This document shows, piece by piece, positions 44,423-52,542 of a stretch of DNA of 64,000 bases; position 1 is the first letter of the stretch, and the number at the start of each line of letters is the position of its first letter. This stretch comes from Prauserella halophila. Its GTDB lineage: Bacteria; Actinomycetota; Actinomycetes; Mycobacteriales; Pseudonocardiaceae. Under the pieces are notes generated by a model, which had not been told where the DNA came from, did no database searches, and was given only the letters and a program-made list of their open reading frames with translations. The stretch covers positions 124,001 through 188,000 of the forward strand of contig NZ_JAMTCQ010000010.1 of the NCBI RefSeq assembly GCF_024171895.1, read 5' to 3'. The translations under genes and the position numbers were made by a program.

Positions 44423-45589
44423 ATGACGCTGCGCAGACTCTTCAGTGGTGACACGAGCTCGTTGCTCGCCCTGTTCGCAGGCGCATGGTTGGTGAGCGCG
44501 TTCTACCGCATCGAGTGGTGGCGCGAGGTCCTCGAGGTCGATACCGGCACGCGCGCGGTGGCAGTGGTGGCGTTCTTCTGCGTGTCGGCGGTCGCCGTCT
44601 GGTCGTCGTTGCTGCGGCGGCGATTCCTCTGGGCCGACCCCGCCGCGCTGACGTGGCGCGACTTCGGCGGTGGACAGGACCGCGTGCTCGTCATCAGCGG
44701 CCGCGTCTGGTTCGGCTGGCTGGCCCGGATCGCGGGATTGGCGTACGTCGGCGCGTTCCTCGGCACCGTCTGGTGGATACCGCCGTGGGCGTGGCAGGTG
44801 ATGGTGGGCGCCGTCGGCGTATGCGGGCTACTCGTGCTTCCGGCGGCCGCGGGTGTCGGCGTTCCGTGGCGGCTTCCCGCGGCTGCGAAGGCCGGTCGGG
44901 AACGTCTCGTCGCAGGCTGGCGCGAACGCGTCGTCCGTGCGGTCGGCGTGACGTTCCTCGATCCGGGGATGCTGTTCCCACCTGCGTCCCCGGTTTCGAC
45001 GAGGCTGCGCTCGGTGTGGTCGTTCGTCGCCGCGGGCATGGTGGGCAGAGCGCGGTTCGTGCCGGTTGCGGCCGGACTTGCCGTGCTGGCGGCACTCGCC
45101 CGTCCGGTGCTCCCCGCCGTTCCGGACGTGGTGCTCGCGGGCGGGTGCGCGTTCGCCGCGCTCGTGCCGTTCGGTGGCGGTGCCGCCTCGCTCTGGCGTT
45201 CGCCGGGGTTGCGACGATGGCTGGACGAATCGGACGTCGGGTTGCGTGCCTGCACCCTCGTCGCGTTGCTCGCCGTCGCCGCAGTGTGGGCGGGGGCGCT
45301 GTTGCTGGTCGTCACGCTGGCGGGCGGCGATTCGGTCCCGGCCGGTACCTGGGCGCTCCTGCCCGTGGTGGCCGCAGCCGTGGTCCGCACCGCGACCCGC
45401 CCGCCGGTCGACTACGCCACGCCCGCCGCCACGGACACACCGTTCGGTCAGGCACCGGTGCATCTCATAGCGCAGCTGGTGCGTGGTCCGGACCTCCTGG
45501 TGATGGGCGTGGCGCTGCTCGCCGCGTTGCCGATGCCCGCGGCACTGATCGTGCCTGCCGCGGGCATCGGCTGGGCGTTGCTGCGCTGA
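44423..45589 (+). CDS. DUF6297 family membrane protein (putative ABC permease)
   Basis: A 388-aa membrane protein with about eight to nine hydrophobic segments. Opening RRLFSGDTSSLLALFAGAWLVSAFY and the C-terminal VHLIAQLVRGPDLLVMGVALLAALPMP are typical of the DUF6297 group. These are consistently encoded beside a small ABC ATPase in actinomycetes. Presumed transmembrane partner of that ATPase. Convergent with the Nramp gene. Confidence 0.78.
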   Translation: MTLRRLFSGDTSSLLALFAGAWLVSAFYRIEWWREVLEVDTGTRAVAVVAFFCVSAVAVWSSLLRRRFLWADPAALTWRDFGGGQDRVLVISGRVWFGWLARIAGLAYVGAFLGTVWWIPPWAWQVMVGAVGVCGLLVLPAAAGVGVPWRLPAAAKAGRERLVAGWRERVVRAVGVTFLDPGMLFPPASPVSTRLRSVWSFVAAGMVGRARFVPVAAGLAVLAALARPVLPAVPDVVLAGGCAFAALVPFGGGAASLWRSPGLRRWLDESDVGLRACTLVALLAVAAVWAGALLLVVTLAGGDSVPAGTWALLPVVAAAVVRTATRPPVDYATPAATDTPFGQAPVHLIAQLVRGPDLLVMGVALLAALPMPAALIVPAAGIGWALLR

Positions 45590-45673
45590 GCTGTTTCAGG
45601 GACGTGCTTTTCTGGACGTTCCGGTTCAGGGATGCGCTGGTTCAGGGGCGCGTCCGTGCAGAACCGGGCCCGG

Positions 45674-46972
45674 TCAGAACAGGCCGATGAGCTTGTCCAC
45701 CGCCAGATAGCCGAACAGGCCGAGGCACAACGAAAGCAGCGTGTTCGACAACCAGCCCGACCGTCCCACGCGCTCGACGCGGTTGGAGTTGAGCAGGAAC
45801 AGCAGCGTGCCCGCGAGGAACGGCATGAACAGTGCACCCAGCGCGCCGTAGGTCACGGTCAGCTGGAACGGCTGGTCGAGGAACAGCAGCGCCATCGGCG
45901 GGAATGTCAGCCACACGATGTAACCCCGGAACACGGGGCTGCCGATGCCGGCGCGGTGGTCGTAGTCCGCGAGTTCCTCGGCCTCGCCCACCGTGTACCG
46001 CGGCAGGCGCCAGGTGCGCCACCAGTCGGCGAACAGCAGGCTGACGCCGTTCCACACGCCGACGAGCGAGCTGAACGACACGGCCCAGAATCCGACGAGG
46101 AACGGGATGCGCGCCCACTGGCCGTAGTCCGCGGCGAGCGTGTTGCCGAGCATGAGCAGGCCCTCGTCGCCGTCGACGACGTTGTGCCCGGCGAGCAGCT
46201 CCGCACCGACGATGAGCATCGCGACGACGAAGATCGCCGTGGTGACGTAGCCGGTCGCGTTGTCGAGCCGCATCATCGACAGCCACCGCGACGAGCGCCA
46301 TCCCTTGGCGAGCGTCCAGTAGCCGTACGCGGCCATGGTGATCGTTCCGCCGACGCCGCCGATCAGGCCGAGGACGTAGACGAACGAGCCGTCGGGCAGC
46401 CGCGGCACGAAGCCCTGGAACGTCTCGACGAGGTTCGGCGTCACGAGGATCGCGGTGCCGACGACGGCGACGAACATGACGCCGACGAGCGCGGTCATCA
46501 CCTTCTCGATCACGGCGTACCGGCTGAACCACACCAGAACGAACCCGGCGAGGCCGCAGAGCATCGCCCAGTAGCGCACGTCGACGGCGGGGAACAGCGC
46601 GTTCAGGGGCAGGCCGCTCGCCGACATGGCGGTGGCTCCGTAGACGAAGCCCCAGACCACGGCGTAGATGCCGAAGTAGACGAGCACCCAGCGGCCGAGG
46701 GTGCGCCAGCCCGAGAGCATCGTGCGGCCGGACGTCAGGTGCCACCGGCCGACGGCCTCGCCGAGCGCGATCTTGAAGATCGTCCCGACGATCACCGCCC
46801 ACAGCAGGGTGTAGCCGTAGCGCGAGCCCGCGACCATCGTGGCCACGAGGTCGCCTGCGCCGACACCGGTCGCTGCGGCCATGATGCCGGGGCCGATCTG
46901 GCGCGCTTTCGCTTTGAGGCCGATGGGGACTTCGGGCTCTGCCACCTTGCCGTGGCTCGGATCGGACGACAT
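45674..46972 (-). CDS. Nramp-related metal transporter, non-canonical motif
   Basis: A 432-aa membrane protein with 11 TM segments, LeuT/APC fold. TM1 aligns as PGIMAAATGVGAGDLVATMVAG, where Nramp manganese/iron transporters have DPGN; here it is GAGD. The TM6 region GGVGGTITMAAYGYW lacks the usual MPHN-like Met. Such Nramp-related proteins include magnesium transporters and uncharacterised types, so the ion may be Mg rather than Mn or Fe. ATG at 46972 is chosen; a TTG lies at 46981. The XRE gene ends 10 bases upstream, so both are in one operon. Confidence 0.86.
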   Translation of the reverse strand: MSSDPSHGKVAEPEVPIGLKAKARQIGPGIMAAATGVGAGDLVATMVAGSRYGYTLLWAVIVGTIFKIALGEAVGRWHLTSGRTMLSGWRTLGRWVLVYFGIYAVVWGFVYGATAMSASGLPLNALFPAVDVRYWAMLCGLAGFVLVWFSRYAVIEKVMTALVGVMFVAVVGTAILVTPNLVETFQGFVPRLPDGSFVYVLGLIGGVGGTITMAAYGYWTLAKGWRSSRWLSMMRLDNATGYVTTAIFVVAMLIVGAELLAGHNVVDGDEGLLMLGNTLAADYGQWARIPFLVGFWAVSFSSLVGVWNGVSLLFADWWRTWRLPRYTVGEAEELADYDHRAGIGSPVFRGYIVWLTFPPMALLFLDQPFQLTVTYGALGALFMPFLAGTLLFLLNSNRVERVGRSGWLSNTLLSLCLGLFGYLAVDKLIGLF

Positions 46973-46982
46973 GCGCAGCAAT

Positions 46983-47276
46983 CTAACCGGCGTCGGCCCG
47001 GCGGGACAGGGCCGAGTCGGCCGTCTCGCCGGGCGGCGCCGCGAGCGCCGTGCGCAGGTCGTCGAGGGGTAGGTCGACGCTGTCGGCGATCGCCAGCACC
47101 GTGAAGAACGCAGGCGTCGGGATGCGCCCGGTCTCGATCTTGCGCAGCGTTTCGACGGAGATACCCGCGTCGGCGGCGACCCCGACCATGCTGCGTGCGC
47201 CGCGTGCGCTGCGCAGGGCGAGGCCGAGTCGTTCCCCGCGCAGGCGTTCGGCTTCGCTCAGCGGCACTCGCACCAC
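46983..47276 (-). CDS. XRE-family regulator upstream of the Nramp gene
   Basis: A 97-aa Cro/C1-type protein. Helix-turn-helix LGLALRSARGARSMVGVAADAGISVETLRKIETGRIPTPAFFTVLAIADSVDLPLDDL occupies most of it. The start is one of three GTG codons at 47276, 47273 or 47267. A -10-like TACTAT ends 7 bases before 47276, so the mRNA may be leaderless. The promoter overlaps a 16-bp tandem repeat. Likely regulates the transporter gene it is coupled to. Confidence 0.82.
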   Translation of the reverse strand: MVRVPLSEAERLRGERLGLALRSARGARSMVGVAADAGISVETLRKIETGRIPTPAFFTVLAIADSVDLPLDDLRTALAAPPGETADSALSRRADAG

Positions 47277-47288
47277 GGCGCCAATAGT

Positions 47289-47336
47289 AATACCGACAGG
47301 CAGCAATACCGACAGGCAGCAATACCGACAGGCGCA
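47289..47336. repeat. 16-bp direct repeat array at the XRE promoter
   Basis: AATACCGACAGGCAGC at 47289 and 47305, with a third slightly altered copy at 47321. On the minus strand each unit supplies GGTATT just upstream of the -10 region. Could be a tandem regulator site. Confidence 0.85.
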
Positions 47337-47357
47337 GATGCGGGCCGGCGACGAGGG

Positions 47358-47431
47358 TGTGCACAGGATTCGTGCACCGGTGAACACAGCTTGTGGACAA
47401 CTCTGTGGAAAGCATGGGGAAGTTGTGCACA
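47358..47431. other. Cluster of DnaA-box-like 9-mers
   Basis: Four 9-mers within 75 bases. TGTGGACAA at 47392-47400 is an exact reverse complement of TTGTCCACA. TTGTGCACA at 47423-47431 matches 8 of 9. TGTGGAAAG at 47404-47412 and TGTGCACAG at 47358-47366 match 7 of 9. TTGTCCACA is the preferred DnaA box of high-GC actinomycetes. No dnaA, dnaN or parAB is nearby, so this is not an obvious oriC. It may be a DnaA titration or regulatory site. Confidence 0.5.
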
Positions 47432-47552
47432 AGCCTGTGTACGTGTCGGTAGCCCGTCGTGGACCCGTGCCCGCCCAACGCCGACGACAGGGCCTGCCGA
47501 CGACGGTGCCTGTGAACGGCGGTGCCTGCGGGCGGTGGACCTGCCGACGACA

Positions 47553-47592
47553 GTGCCCGCCTCCCCTGCTGTGTTGCCGGGAAGGCGGGCAC
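47553..47592. terminator. Terminator hairpin of the secreted hydrolase gene
   Basis: GTGCCCGCCT and AGGCGGGCAC arms with a short extension, 35 bases beyond the hydrolase stop. The stretch 47432-47552 between it and the DnaA-like cluster contains CTGCCGACGAC repeats and no gene. Confidence 0.65.
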
Positions 47593-47627
47593 CGTCGGCT
47601 ACGGAATCCCCGGGAGCCGACGCCCGG

Positions 47628-49295
47628 TCAGGATCCGTTCGGTGTGGGCATCGGTGCGCCGGGGATGCTCTGGTCCTCCGGCACGACGCCGTCGACCAGG
47701 TAGTCCTCGACGACCTCGTCCACAGCCGGGTTGTCGCCCGCGTAGATGCCGTGATCACCCTCGTCGGTCACGGTGATCATCCGCGAGCCCGCGAACTTCT
47801 CGTGGGCGCGGCGGGCACCCTCGATCGGGGTCGCCGGGTCGTTCTCCGACTGGACGATGAGTGTCGGCGGCACGCCCTCGCCGTCCAGCTCGGGCAGGTC
47901 GATCGGCTTGCCCTTCCAGAAGATGCACGGCTGGATCAGCCAGCCCCATCCCAGCAGCGGCCACTGGCGGCCCATCAGTTCGGACTGCCAGATCGCGGTC
48001 ATCCGGTTGCCGTACCAGCGGCCCTCGTTGCAGGGGATCGTCCAGAAGCTGGCGTCGTAGGCGTCGTCGTACTGCTGCGCGCCGTGGCCGTTGTCCACGA
48101 CGAGCGGTTGCGGCCCGCGTGCCTTGGTGTTCTCGAGCAGCTTGCGGACGTTGTCCATCGCCGTCGTGGACGCGATGCGCGTGTCGTTGCCGGTCAGTTC
48201 GCGGACCGACACCAGGTACTCGGCCAGCGGCGGGAACGCCGTTTTGCTGTAGAGCATGCCCGCGATCGCCGAGTCGAGCTCGTTCGGCCCGACCTTCTTG
48301 CCGTCCAGCTTCACGGGCTTCTCGGCCAGTGCCGCGCGCACCTGCTCGTACGTCTGCCGCGTGCGCTCGCCGGAATCGCCGAAGCCGTACTGCTCGTCGT
48401 AGCGCGCCAGCCACGGCAGGAAGTCCTCCCGCCAGCGACGCTCGAAGCCCAGCGGTTGCCAGTCGAACGAGCGCTGCCACGTCGTGGTGAACTCGGTGGC
48501 CGAGTCCAGCACGAATCGGCCGGTGTGCTCGGGGAACCGCTGCGCGTAGTGTGCACCGAGCCACGTTCCCGCGGAGTAGCCGACCCAGTTGATCGTGTCG
48601 CGCCCGAGCAGGGTGCGGAGCAGATCCATGTCGTGGGTGGTCTGGAACGTGTTGATCAGCGGGCCCAGCTCGCCGGACTTGATCTGGCACGAGTCGGCCG
48701 CGTACTTCGTGGCGTCGAGGATCAGGTTGAGGTTCTCGCGGCTGCGGTCGCGCGGATCGAGCGAGTCACCCGTCCCGACGGCACCACCGCACGTGATGTT
48801 CGTGCTGTGGCCCGTTCCGCGCGGATCGAAGCCGATGACGTCCTGGTGCTCACGCAGGCGTTCCTGCTCGGCCATGCGCAGCGGGAAGTTCCGCCCGGGA
48901 GCGCCGGGGCCGCCCGGGTTGGTGAGCACGCTCGCGGTTGCCTCGCCCTCGGCCTTCAGCCTGCTGACGGCGATGGTGATGTCCTCGCCCGCGTCGGCGT
49001 CGTTCCAGTCCTGGGGAGTCCGATAGGTGGCGCACTCCAGGTCGTACTTCTCCGGCGGCGAGGAGCCGAGTTCGTCCTCGGAGCACGGATGCCAGTCGAG
49101 CCGCTGCCCGGCGTAGCGCTCCGGGACCTCGTGGGAGATCTCCGGCTGTGCGGTCGTCGCCTGCTGCGTCGCCCGCTGTCGCGGTGGTTCCCCTTCCGGG
49201 GTGTCGGCGGCCGCGGCGGCGGGGGCGATCGTGGCAACCAGTGCGGTCGCCAGTGCTCCCGCGACCACGGTGCGCCGCGATGTCGTCATGGTCAT
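47628..49295 (-). CDS. Secreted alpha/beta hydrolase, tripeptidyl aminopeptidase-like
   Basis: A 555-aa exported serine hydrolase of the Streptomyces Tap/SlpD group, which cleave short peptides from N-termini. Signal segment TSRRTVVAGALATALVATIAPAAAAA has twin arginines and could be Tat or Sec. Catalytic elements: oxyanion region TNPGGPGAPG, nucleophile GYSAGTWLGAHYA, acid in QSENDPATP and histidine in TDEGDHGIY. Cys residues in the mature part may form disulfides. The start is ATG 49295 after GAGGGA; ATG 49289 is also possible. Likely extracellular peptide processing or nutrition. Confidence 0.9.
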   Translation of the reverse strand: MTMTTSRRTVVAGALATALVATIAPAAAAADTPEGEPPRQRATQQATTAQPEISHEVPERYAGQRLDWHPCSEDELGSSPPEKYDLECATYRTPQDWNDADAGEDITIAVSRLKAEGEATASVLTNPGGPGAPGRNFPLRMAEQERLREHQDVIGFDPRGTGHSTNITCGGAVGTGDSLDPRDRSRENLNLILDATKYAADSCQIKSGELGPLINTFQTTHDMDLLRTLLGRDTINWVGYSAGTWLGAHYAQRFPEHTGRFVLDSATEFTTTWQRSFDWQPLGFERRWREDFLPWLARYDEQYGFGDSGERTRQTYEQVRAALAEKPVKLDGKKVGPNELDSAIAGMLYSKTAFPPLAEYLVSVRELTGNDTRIASTTAMDNVRKLLENTKARGPQPLVVDNGHGAQQYDDAYDASFWTIPCNEGRWYGNRMTAIWQSELMGRQWPLLGWGWLIQPCIFWKGKPIDLPELDGEGVPPTLIVQSENDPATPIEGARRAHEKFAGSRMITVTDEGDHGIYAGDNPAVDEVVEDYLVDGVVPEDQSIPGAPMPTPNGS

Positions 49296-49400
49296 GGCGT
49301 CCCTCAATCTCGATTCGATCGGGGACATTCAAGCGGGCCGAATCGGTGGTATCAACCTGCCGATCGTCGGGAAAATCAGGACTTGACAGGGCCGTACGTC

Positions 49401-50273
49401 CTAATTGGGCAGCGGCGACGTGCCGATGTCCCGTACCGAGCCCGTGGTGGCCTGGTTCGTTTCGGCATAGCACATGATGTTGGTGAAGCCGATGCGCCAA
49501 GTCGTCTCGTCCGGCCAGCGCCACGAAGGTGCCACGTCGCGACGGTCCGCGCCGACGAACTCGTGCACCTTCGTGCCACAGGCGGTACGTGCTTTGTCAT
49601 CGAATTCCGGTTCGGACGGCACGGGCCCGTCCGCCTTGCCCGCGTTGACGACACCGACGGCCTCGGCCATGTGCGGCTCGCTGCAGGGAACGGTCTCGGG
49701 CACTTCGGCCGACGGGCGGGTCGCCGAGCAGACGCGGTAGCGGTCGAAGCTCTCGGCCAGCGCATCGCGGATCGAGCCGGTGCGGGCGACGGGCCTGCCG
49801 GTGCCGTCGAGCTGGGCCACTCCGCACCGGTACCAGCGGTGGCCCGCCTTCCAGTCCTTGACGTCGGCCCACACCAGCCAGGCGCCGAGTGTCGAGGCGT
49901 CGTAGGACGCGCTGCCCAGGTACTCGGCGGCGGCGCTGCGGCACCGGGGGAAGACGGCGCGGAACACGGTCGATTCTCCGGGCGGTACGCCGGCCTCGGT
50001 GGAGCCCAGGTCGCTGCCTAACGTTCCCTTCTTCGTGACTTCCACGGTGTGCTCGTCGGAGCATTCGACCGGGCCGGGATTGTCACCGTCGAGGCATTCG
50101 CCGACCTCCGCGACGATCGTGCGCTGGGCGGTGTCGTTGCCGGCGCGCGTGCCGTCGGTGGAGCGCATGTGGTCGAGTTCGGCCAGGCCGATGGTTGCGT
50201 GGGCGCATCCGGTCATTACGAGGGCGGCGACCATCGCCGAGGTGGCCAGCGCGATTCGCCCAGATCTCGACAT
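49401..50273 (-). CDS. Septum formation family lipoprotein
   Basis: A 290-aa predicted lipoprotein. Signal peptide RIALATSAMVAALVMTGC with the lipobox cysteine near residue 23. The mature protein has paired Cys/Trp blocks: VGECLDGDNPGPVECSDEHTVEV, WYRCGV, RVCSATRPSAEVPETVPCSEPHMAEAVGVV and FTNIMCYAETNQA. These match the septum-formation domain family. Even number of Cys suggests disulfides outside the cell. ATG at 50273 is preferred over the longer open frame. 105 bases upstream of the hydrolase on the same strand. Confidence 0.82.
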   Translation of the reverse strand: MSRSGRIALATSAMVAALVMTGCAHATIGLAELDHMRSTDGTRAGNDTAQRTIVAEVGECLDGDNPGPVECSDEHTVEVTKKGTLGSDLGSTEAGVPPGESTVFRAVFPRCRSAAAEYLGSASYDASTLGAWLVWADVKDWKAGHRWYRCGVAQLDGTGRPVARTGSIRDALAESFDRYRVCSATRPSAEVPETVPCSEPHMAEAVGVVNAGKADGPVPSEPEFDDKARTACGTKVHEFVGADRRDVAPSWRWPDETTWRIGFTNIMCYAETNQATTGSVRDIGTSPLPN

Positions 50274-50625
50274 CGATCTCACTCTATCGAGTGAGGTCAG
50301 GCGGACCGTAGGCGTGGGTGCGGCCGCCCGTCGGCGAGGTCGTCCGCGTGCTCGCGGGGAGCGCGGTGCTTCGTCCATCGTGGACGGAGAAGATCGCGGG
50401 CTGATCGCCGCCGCCGTGTCCGATTCGTCCATTCGCGACGTGTCCGGTCCCGATTTTTCGGACGGACGCGGAGAAACCCCAGGTCGGAGGCGGCGCGGTG
50501 ACAGGTCCGGACATATGGAAACCCCGCGGTGCTGCCAGGTCGGGGGTCCGCCAGCACCGCGGGGTCATGGGGCATATCGCCGCCGATACCGGCAGCGTTA
50601 CACCTGAACCCTATTGTAATTCACG
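50274..50625. other. Intergenic region with terminator
   Basis: About 350 bases between the septum-formation gene and the 53-aa gene. It holds the leader of the former and the terminator of the latter; nothing else is recognisable. Confidence 0.5.
50521..50565. terminator. Terminator hairpin of the 53-aa gene
   Basis: 14-bp perfect stem ACCCCGCGGTGCTG and complement with a 17-base loop, 60 bases after the stop of the small gene on the minus strand. Confidence 0.75.
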
Positions 50626-50787
50626 TCACATTCGGGGCTTGGGTCGCTGGTAGCCCTGAGACTGCGCGAGGGTGATGAGCTCGTCGCGCATCGTCGTCGT
50701 GGTGGCGGTGTCGATCGCCTTGCTGACGGCGCGGCGGGTGCGGGTGTGGGCTCGACGGGCGCGGAGGCGTGCGGCGAGGTTCGACAT
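50626..50787 (-). CDS. Small basic conserved protein, 53 aa
   Basis: A 53-aa protein MSNLAARLRARRAHTRTRRA... with a basic N-terminal helix followed by TTTTMRDELITLAQSQGYQ. Short proteins with this Arg-rich helix plus RDELI-xx-AQ pattern are common in actinomycetes but have no assigned function. The ATG at 50787 is 14 bases after AAGGAG, an unusually long spacing. A well-formed terminator follows. The start and even the coding status are less certain than for longer genes. Confidence 0.6.
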   Translation of the reverse strand: MSNLAARLRARRAHTRTRRAVSKAIDTATTTTMRDELITLAQSQGYQRPKPRM

Positions 50788-51209
50788 CTGTGGTGTGGCA
50801 TCTCCTTCGAGAGCTGCTCGTTGTGTGGTTGTACTACTTACGCGTCGGGATCGGATCTGCCAGCGCCCGCTGTTCGTCCGCGGCGGCCGCGCCCCCAATG
50901 GCGCCTGCCTGCGGTGGTTGATCGGCGGGTCGGCTGCGACTGCGCACCGGCGGAGTGTGAACGGATGGCCGGTCACCTCTCGACTTCGATCCCTACATGT
51001 CTTATTATCCGCAATCTTCACCGTGATCGCTACTGATCATCCGGTGAGTTGGCTTACTTCCCGAACGATCGTCGGCAGCGTTACGCATTCGGTGTGGTCC
51101 ATCCGGGTGATGCCGAAAGCTAGGTACGTCTTCGGGTGTCTAGAAATGAGCTAATACGGGGCTAGATACGGGTATCGGCGGCTGTCGCCCGTGCGTCGGG
51201 GCGAGTGGG
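50788..51209. other. Intergenic region
   Basis: About 420 bases between the AAA ATPase and the small basic protein, both on the minus strand. AT content is higher than the surroundings near 50990-51040. No gene, repeat or hairpin is clear; it presumably holds the small gene's promoter. Confidence 0.4.
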
Positions 51210-52403
51210 TCAGTCGGCGCGGGTGAGGAGGTAGTTGCCGAAGTGGGGGACGGTGAAGGCGATCTGACCGCGTTCCGCGGAGTAGACGAGGCCCTTCTTC
51301 ATCAGACTGTCCCGCGCCGGTGACAGCGACGACGGTTTGCGGCCCAGGTAGACGGCGATGTCGGAGGTGACGGCGCTTTCGTCCTTGCCCTGCGTGAGCT
51401 CGGCCATGGCGCGCAGGTACTCGCGTTCGGCGGGGGTGGCGCGTTCGTAACGGGAGCCGAAGAAGCCGACCGCCAGCTCGGCCTCGGCCTCGGGTGCGGC
51501 GACGCGCACGTCCTCCTCGTCGATCGGGTTCGTGGGCGCGGCGTCCCAGGCCGCCTTGCCGTAGGCCTGGATGAAGTAGGGATAGCCGCCGGAGGCCGTG
51601 TGCAGGGCGTCGAGCGCACCGGGTGCGATGTGCGCGTCCTCGCGTTCGATGGGCGCGAGCACGGCACGGTCGGCATCTTCCCTGCTCAGACGATCGATCC
51701 GGGTGTAACGGAAGAGTCGTTCGGAATACGACTTCGATGCCGACAGCACCGCAGGCACATGTGGCAGTCCCGCGCCGACGACGACGAGCGGCGCGCCGGA
51801 CTGCGAGAGCTCGTGGCACGCCGCGCACAGTGCGGAGACGTCCGCGGGGCTCAGGTCCTGGATCTCGTCGATCAGCAGGGCGACCCCGGAGCCGACGTCC
51901 GTGGCCAGCTCGGCGACCTCGGACAGCAGCTCCACGAGGTCGATCTCGATGTCGCCCGAGTCGGCCCTGCCCTGAGCGGGAGGGACGTCGATGCCGGGCT
52001 GCCAACGGTCGCGCAGCTTCGCGTCGGGCTTGTTCGACTTGAGGGCGAACGCCTTGAGGACGGCGAGTACCTCGTCGACCCGGTCGGGCGCGCGGTGACG
52101 GACCGCCAGATCGCGGACGGCACGGTGCAGCGCGGCCGACAGCGGCCTGCGGAGTTCGGCGTCGGGGCGTGCTTCGACCTTGCCCGCACCCCAGTGGCGG
52201 CGGATCGCCATGGACCGCAGTTCGCCGAGCAGCACCGTCTTACCCACGCCGCGCAGTCCGGTCAGCATCAGGCTGCGCTCGGGCCTGCCGCGCGCGACGC
52301 GCTCCAGCACCACGTCGAACGCGTCCAGCTCGCGTTCGCGCCCGGCCAGTTCGGGCGGGCGCTGACCTGCTCCGGGGGCGAACGGATTCCGCACAGGGTC
52401 CAT
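51210..52403 (-). CDS. AAA+ ATPase, ORC/Cdc6-like with C-terminal winged helix
   Basis: A 397-aa ATPase. Lead-in AGRERELDAFD, Walker A GLRGVGKT at residues 49-56, Walker B VALLIDEIQDLSP, sensor-1 region LVVVGAGLP, Arg-rich RYTRIDRLSREDADRAV and GGYPYFIQAYG. The last 90 residues resemble a winged helix (VTSDIAVYLGRKPSSLSPARDSLMKKGLVYSAERGQIAFTVPHFGNYL). This is the ORC1/Cdc6-like or STAND-type AAA family widespread in actinomycetes. DNA binding is plausible. Role unknown; no neighbouring partner. Confidence 0.83.
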   Translation of the reverse strand: MDPVRNPFAPGAGQRPPELAGRERELDAFDVVLERVARGRPERSLMLTGLRGVGKTVLLGELRSMAIRRHWGAGKVEARPDAELRRPLSAALHRAVRDLAVRHRAPDRVDEVLAVLKAFALKSNKPDAKLRDRWQPGIDVPPAQGRADSGDIEIDLVELLSEVAELATDVGSGVALLIDEIQDLSPADVSALCAACHELSQSGAPLVVVGAGLPHVPAVLSASKSYSERLFRYTRIDRLSREDADRAVLAPIEREDAHIAPGALDALHTASGGYPYFIQAYGKAAWDAAPTNPIDEEDVRVAAPEAEAELAVGFFGSRYERATPAEREYLRAMAELTQGKDESAVTSDIAVYLGRKPSSLSPARDSLMKKGLVYSAERGQIAFTVPHFGNYLLTRAD

Positions 52404-52542
52404 CGCTACGACATTATTGGGTCGTCTAGCTCCAGTCCGATAGTCCGCGAGAAATCCCTGCCCGCGTGTTGCCGGGGTCGCCTCCCGGCGGGCACCACGA
52501 TCCGCGGGCTACACGTTCGGGACACCCGCCCTTCACCCTGCC

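Noticed and set aside
47358-47431. Chromosomal origin of replication
   Set aside because: There are DnaA-like boxes but only a few, and dnaA, dnaN, gyrB, parA and parB are absent from the neighbourhood.
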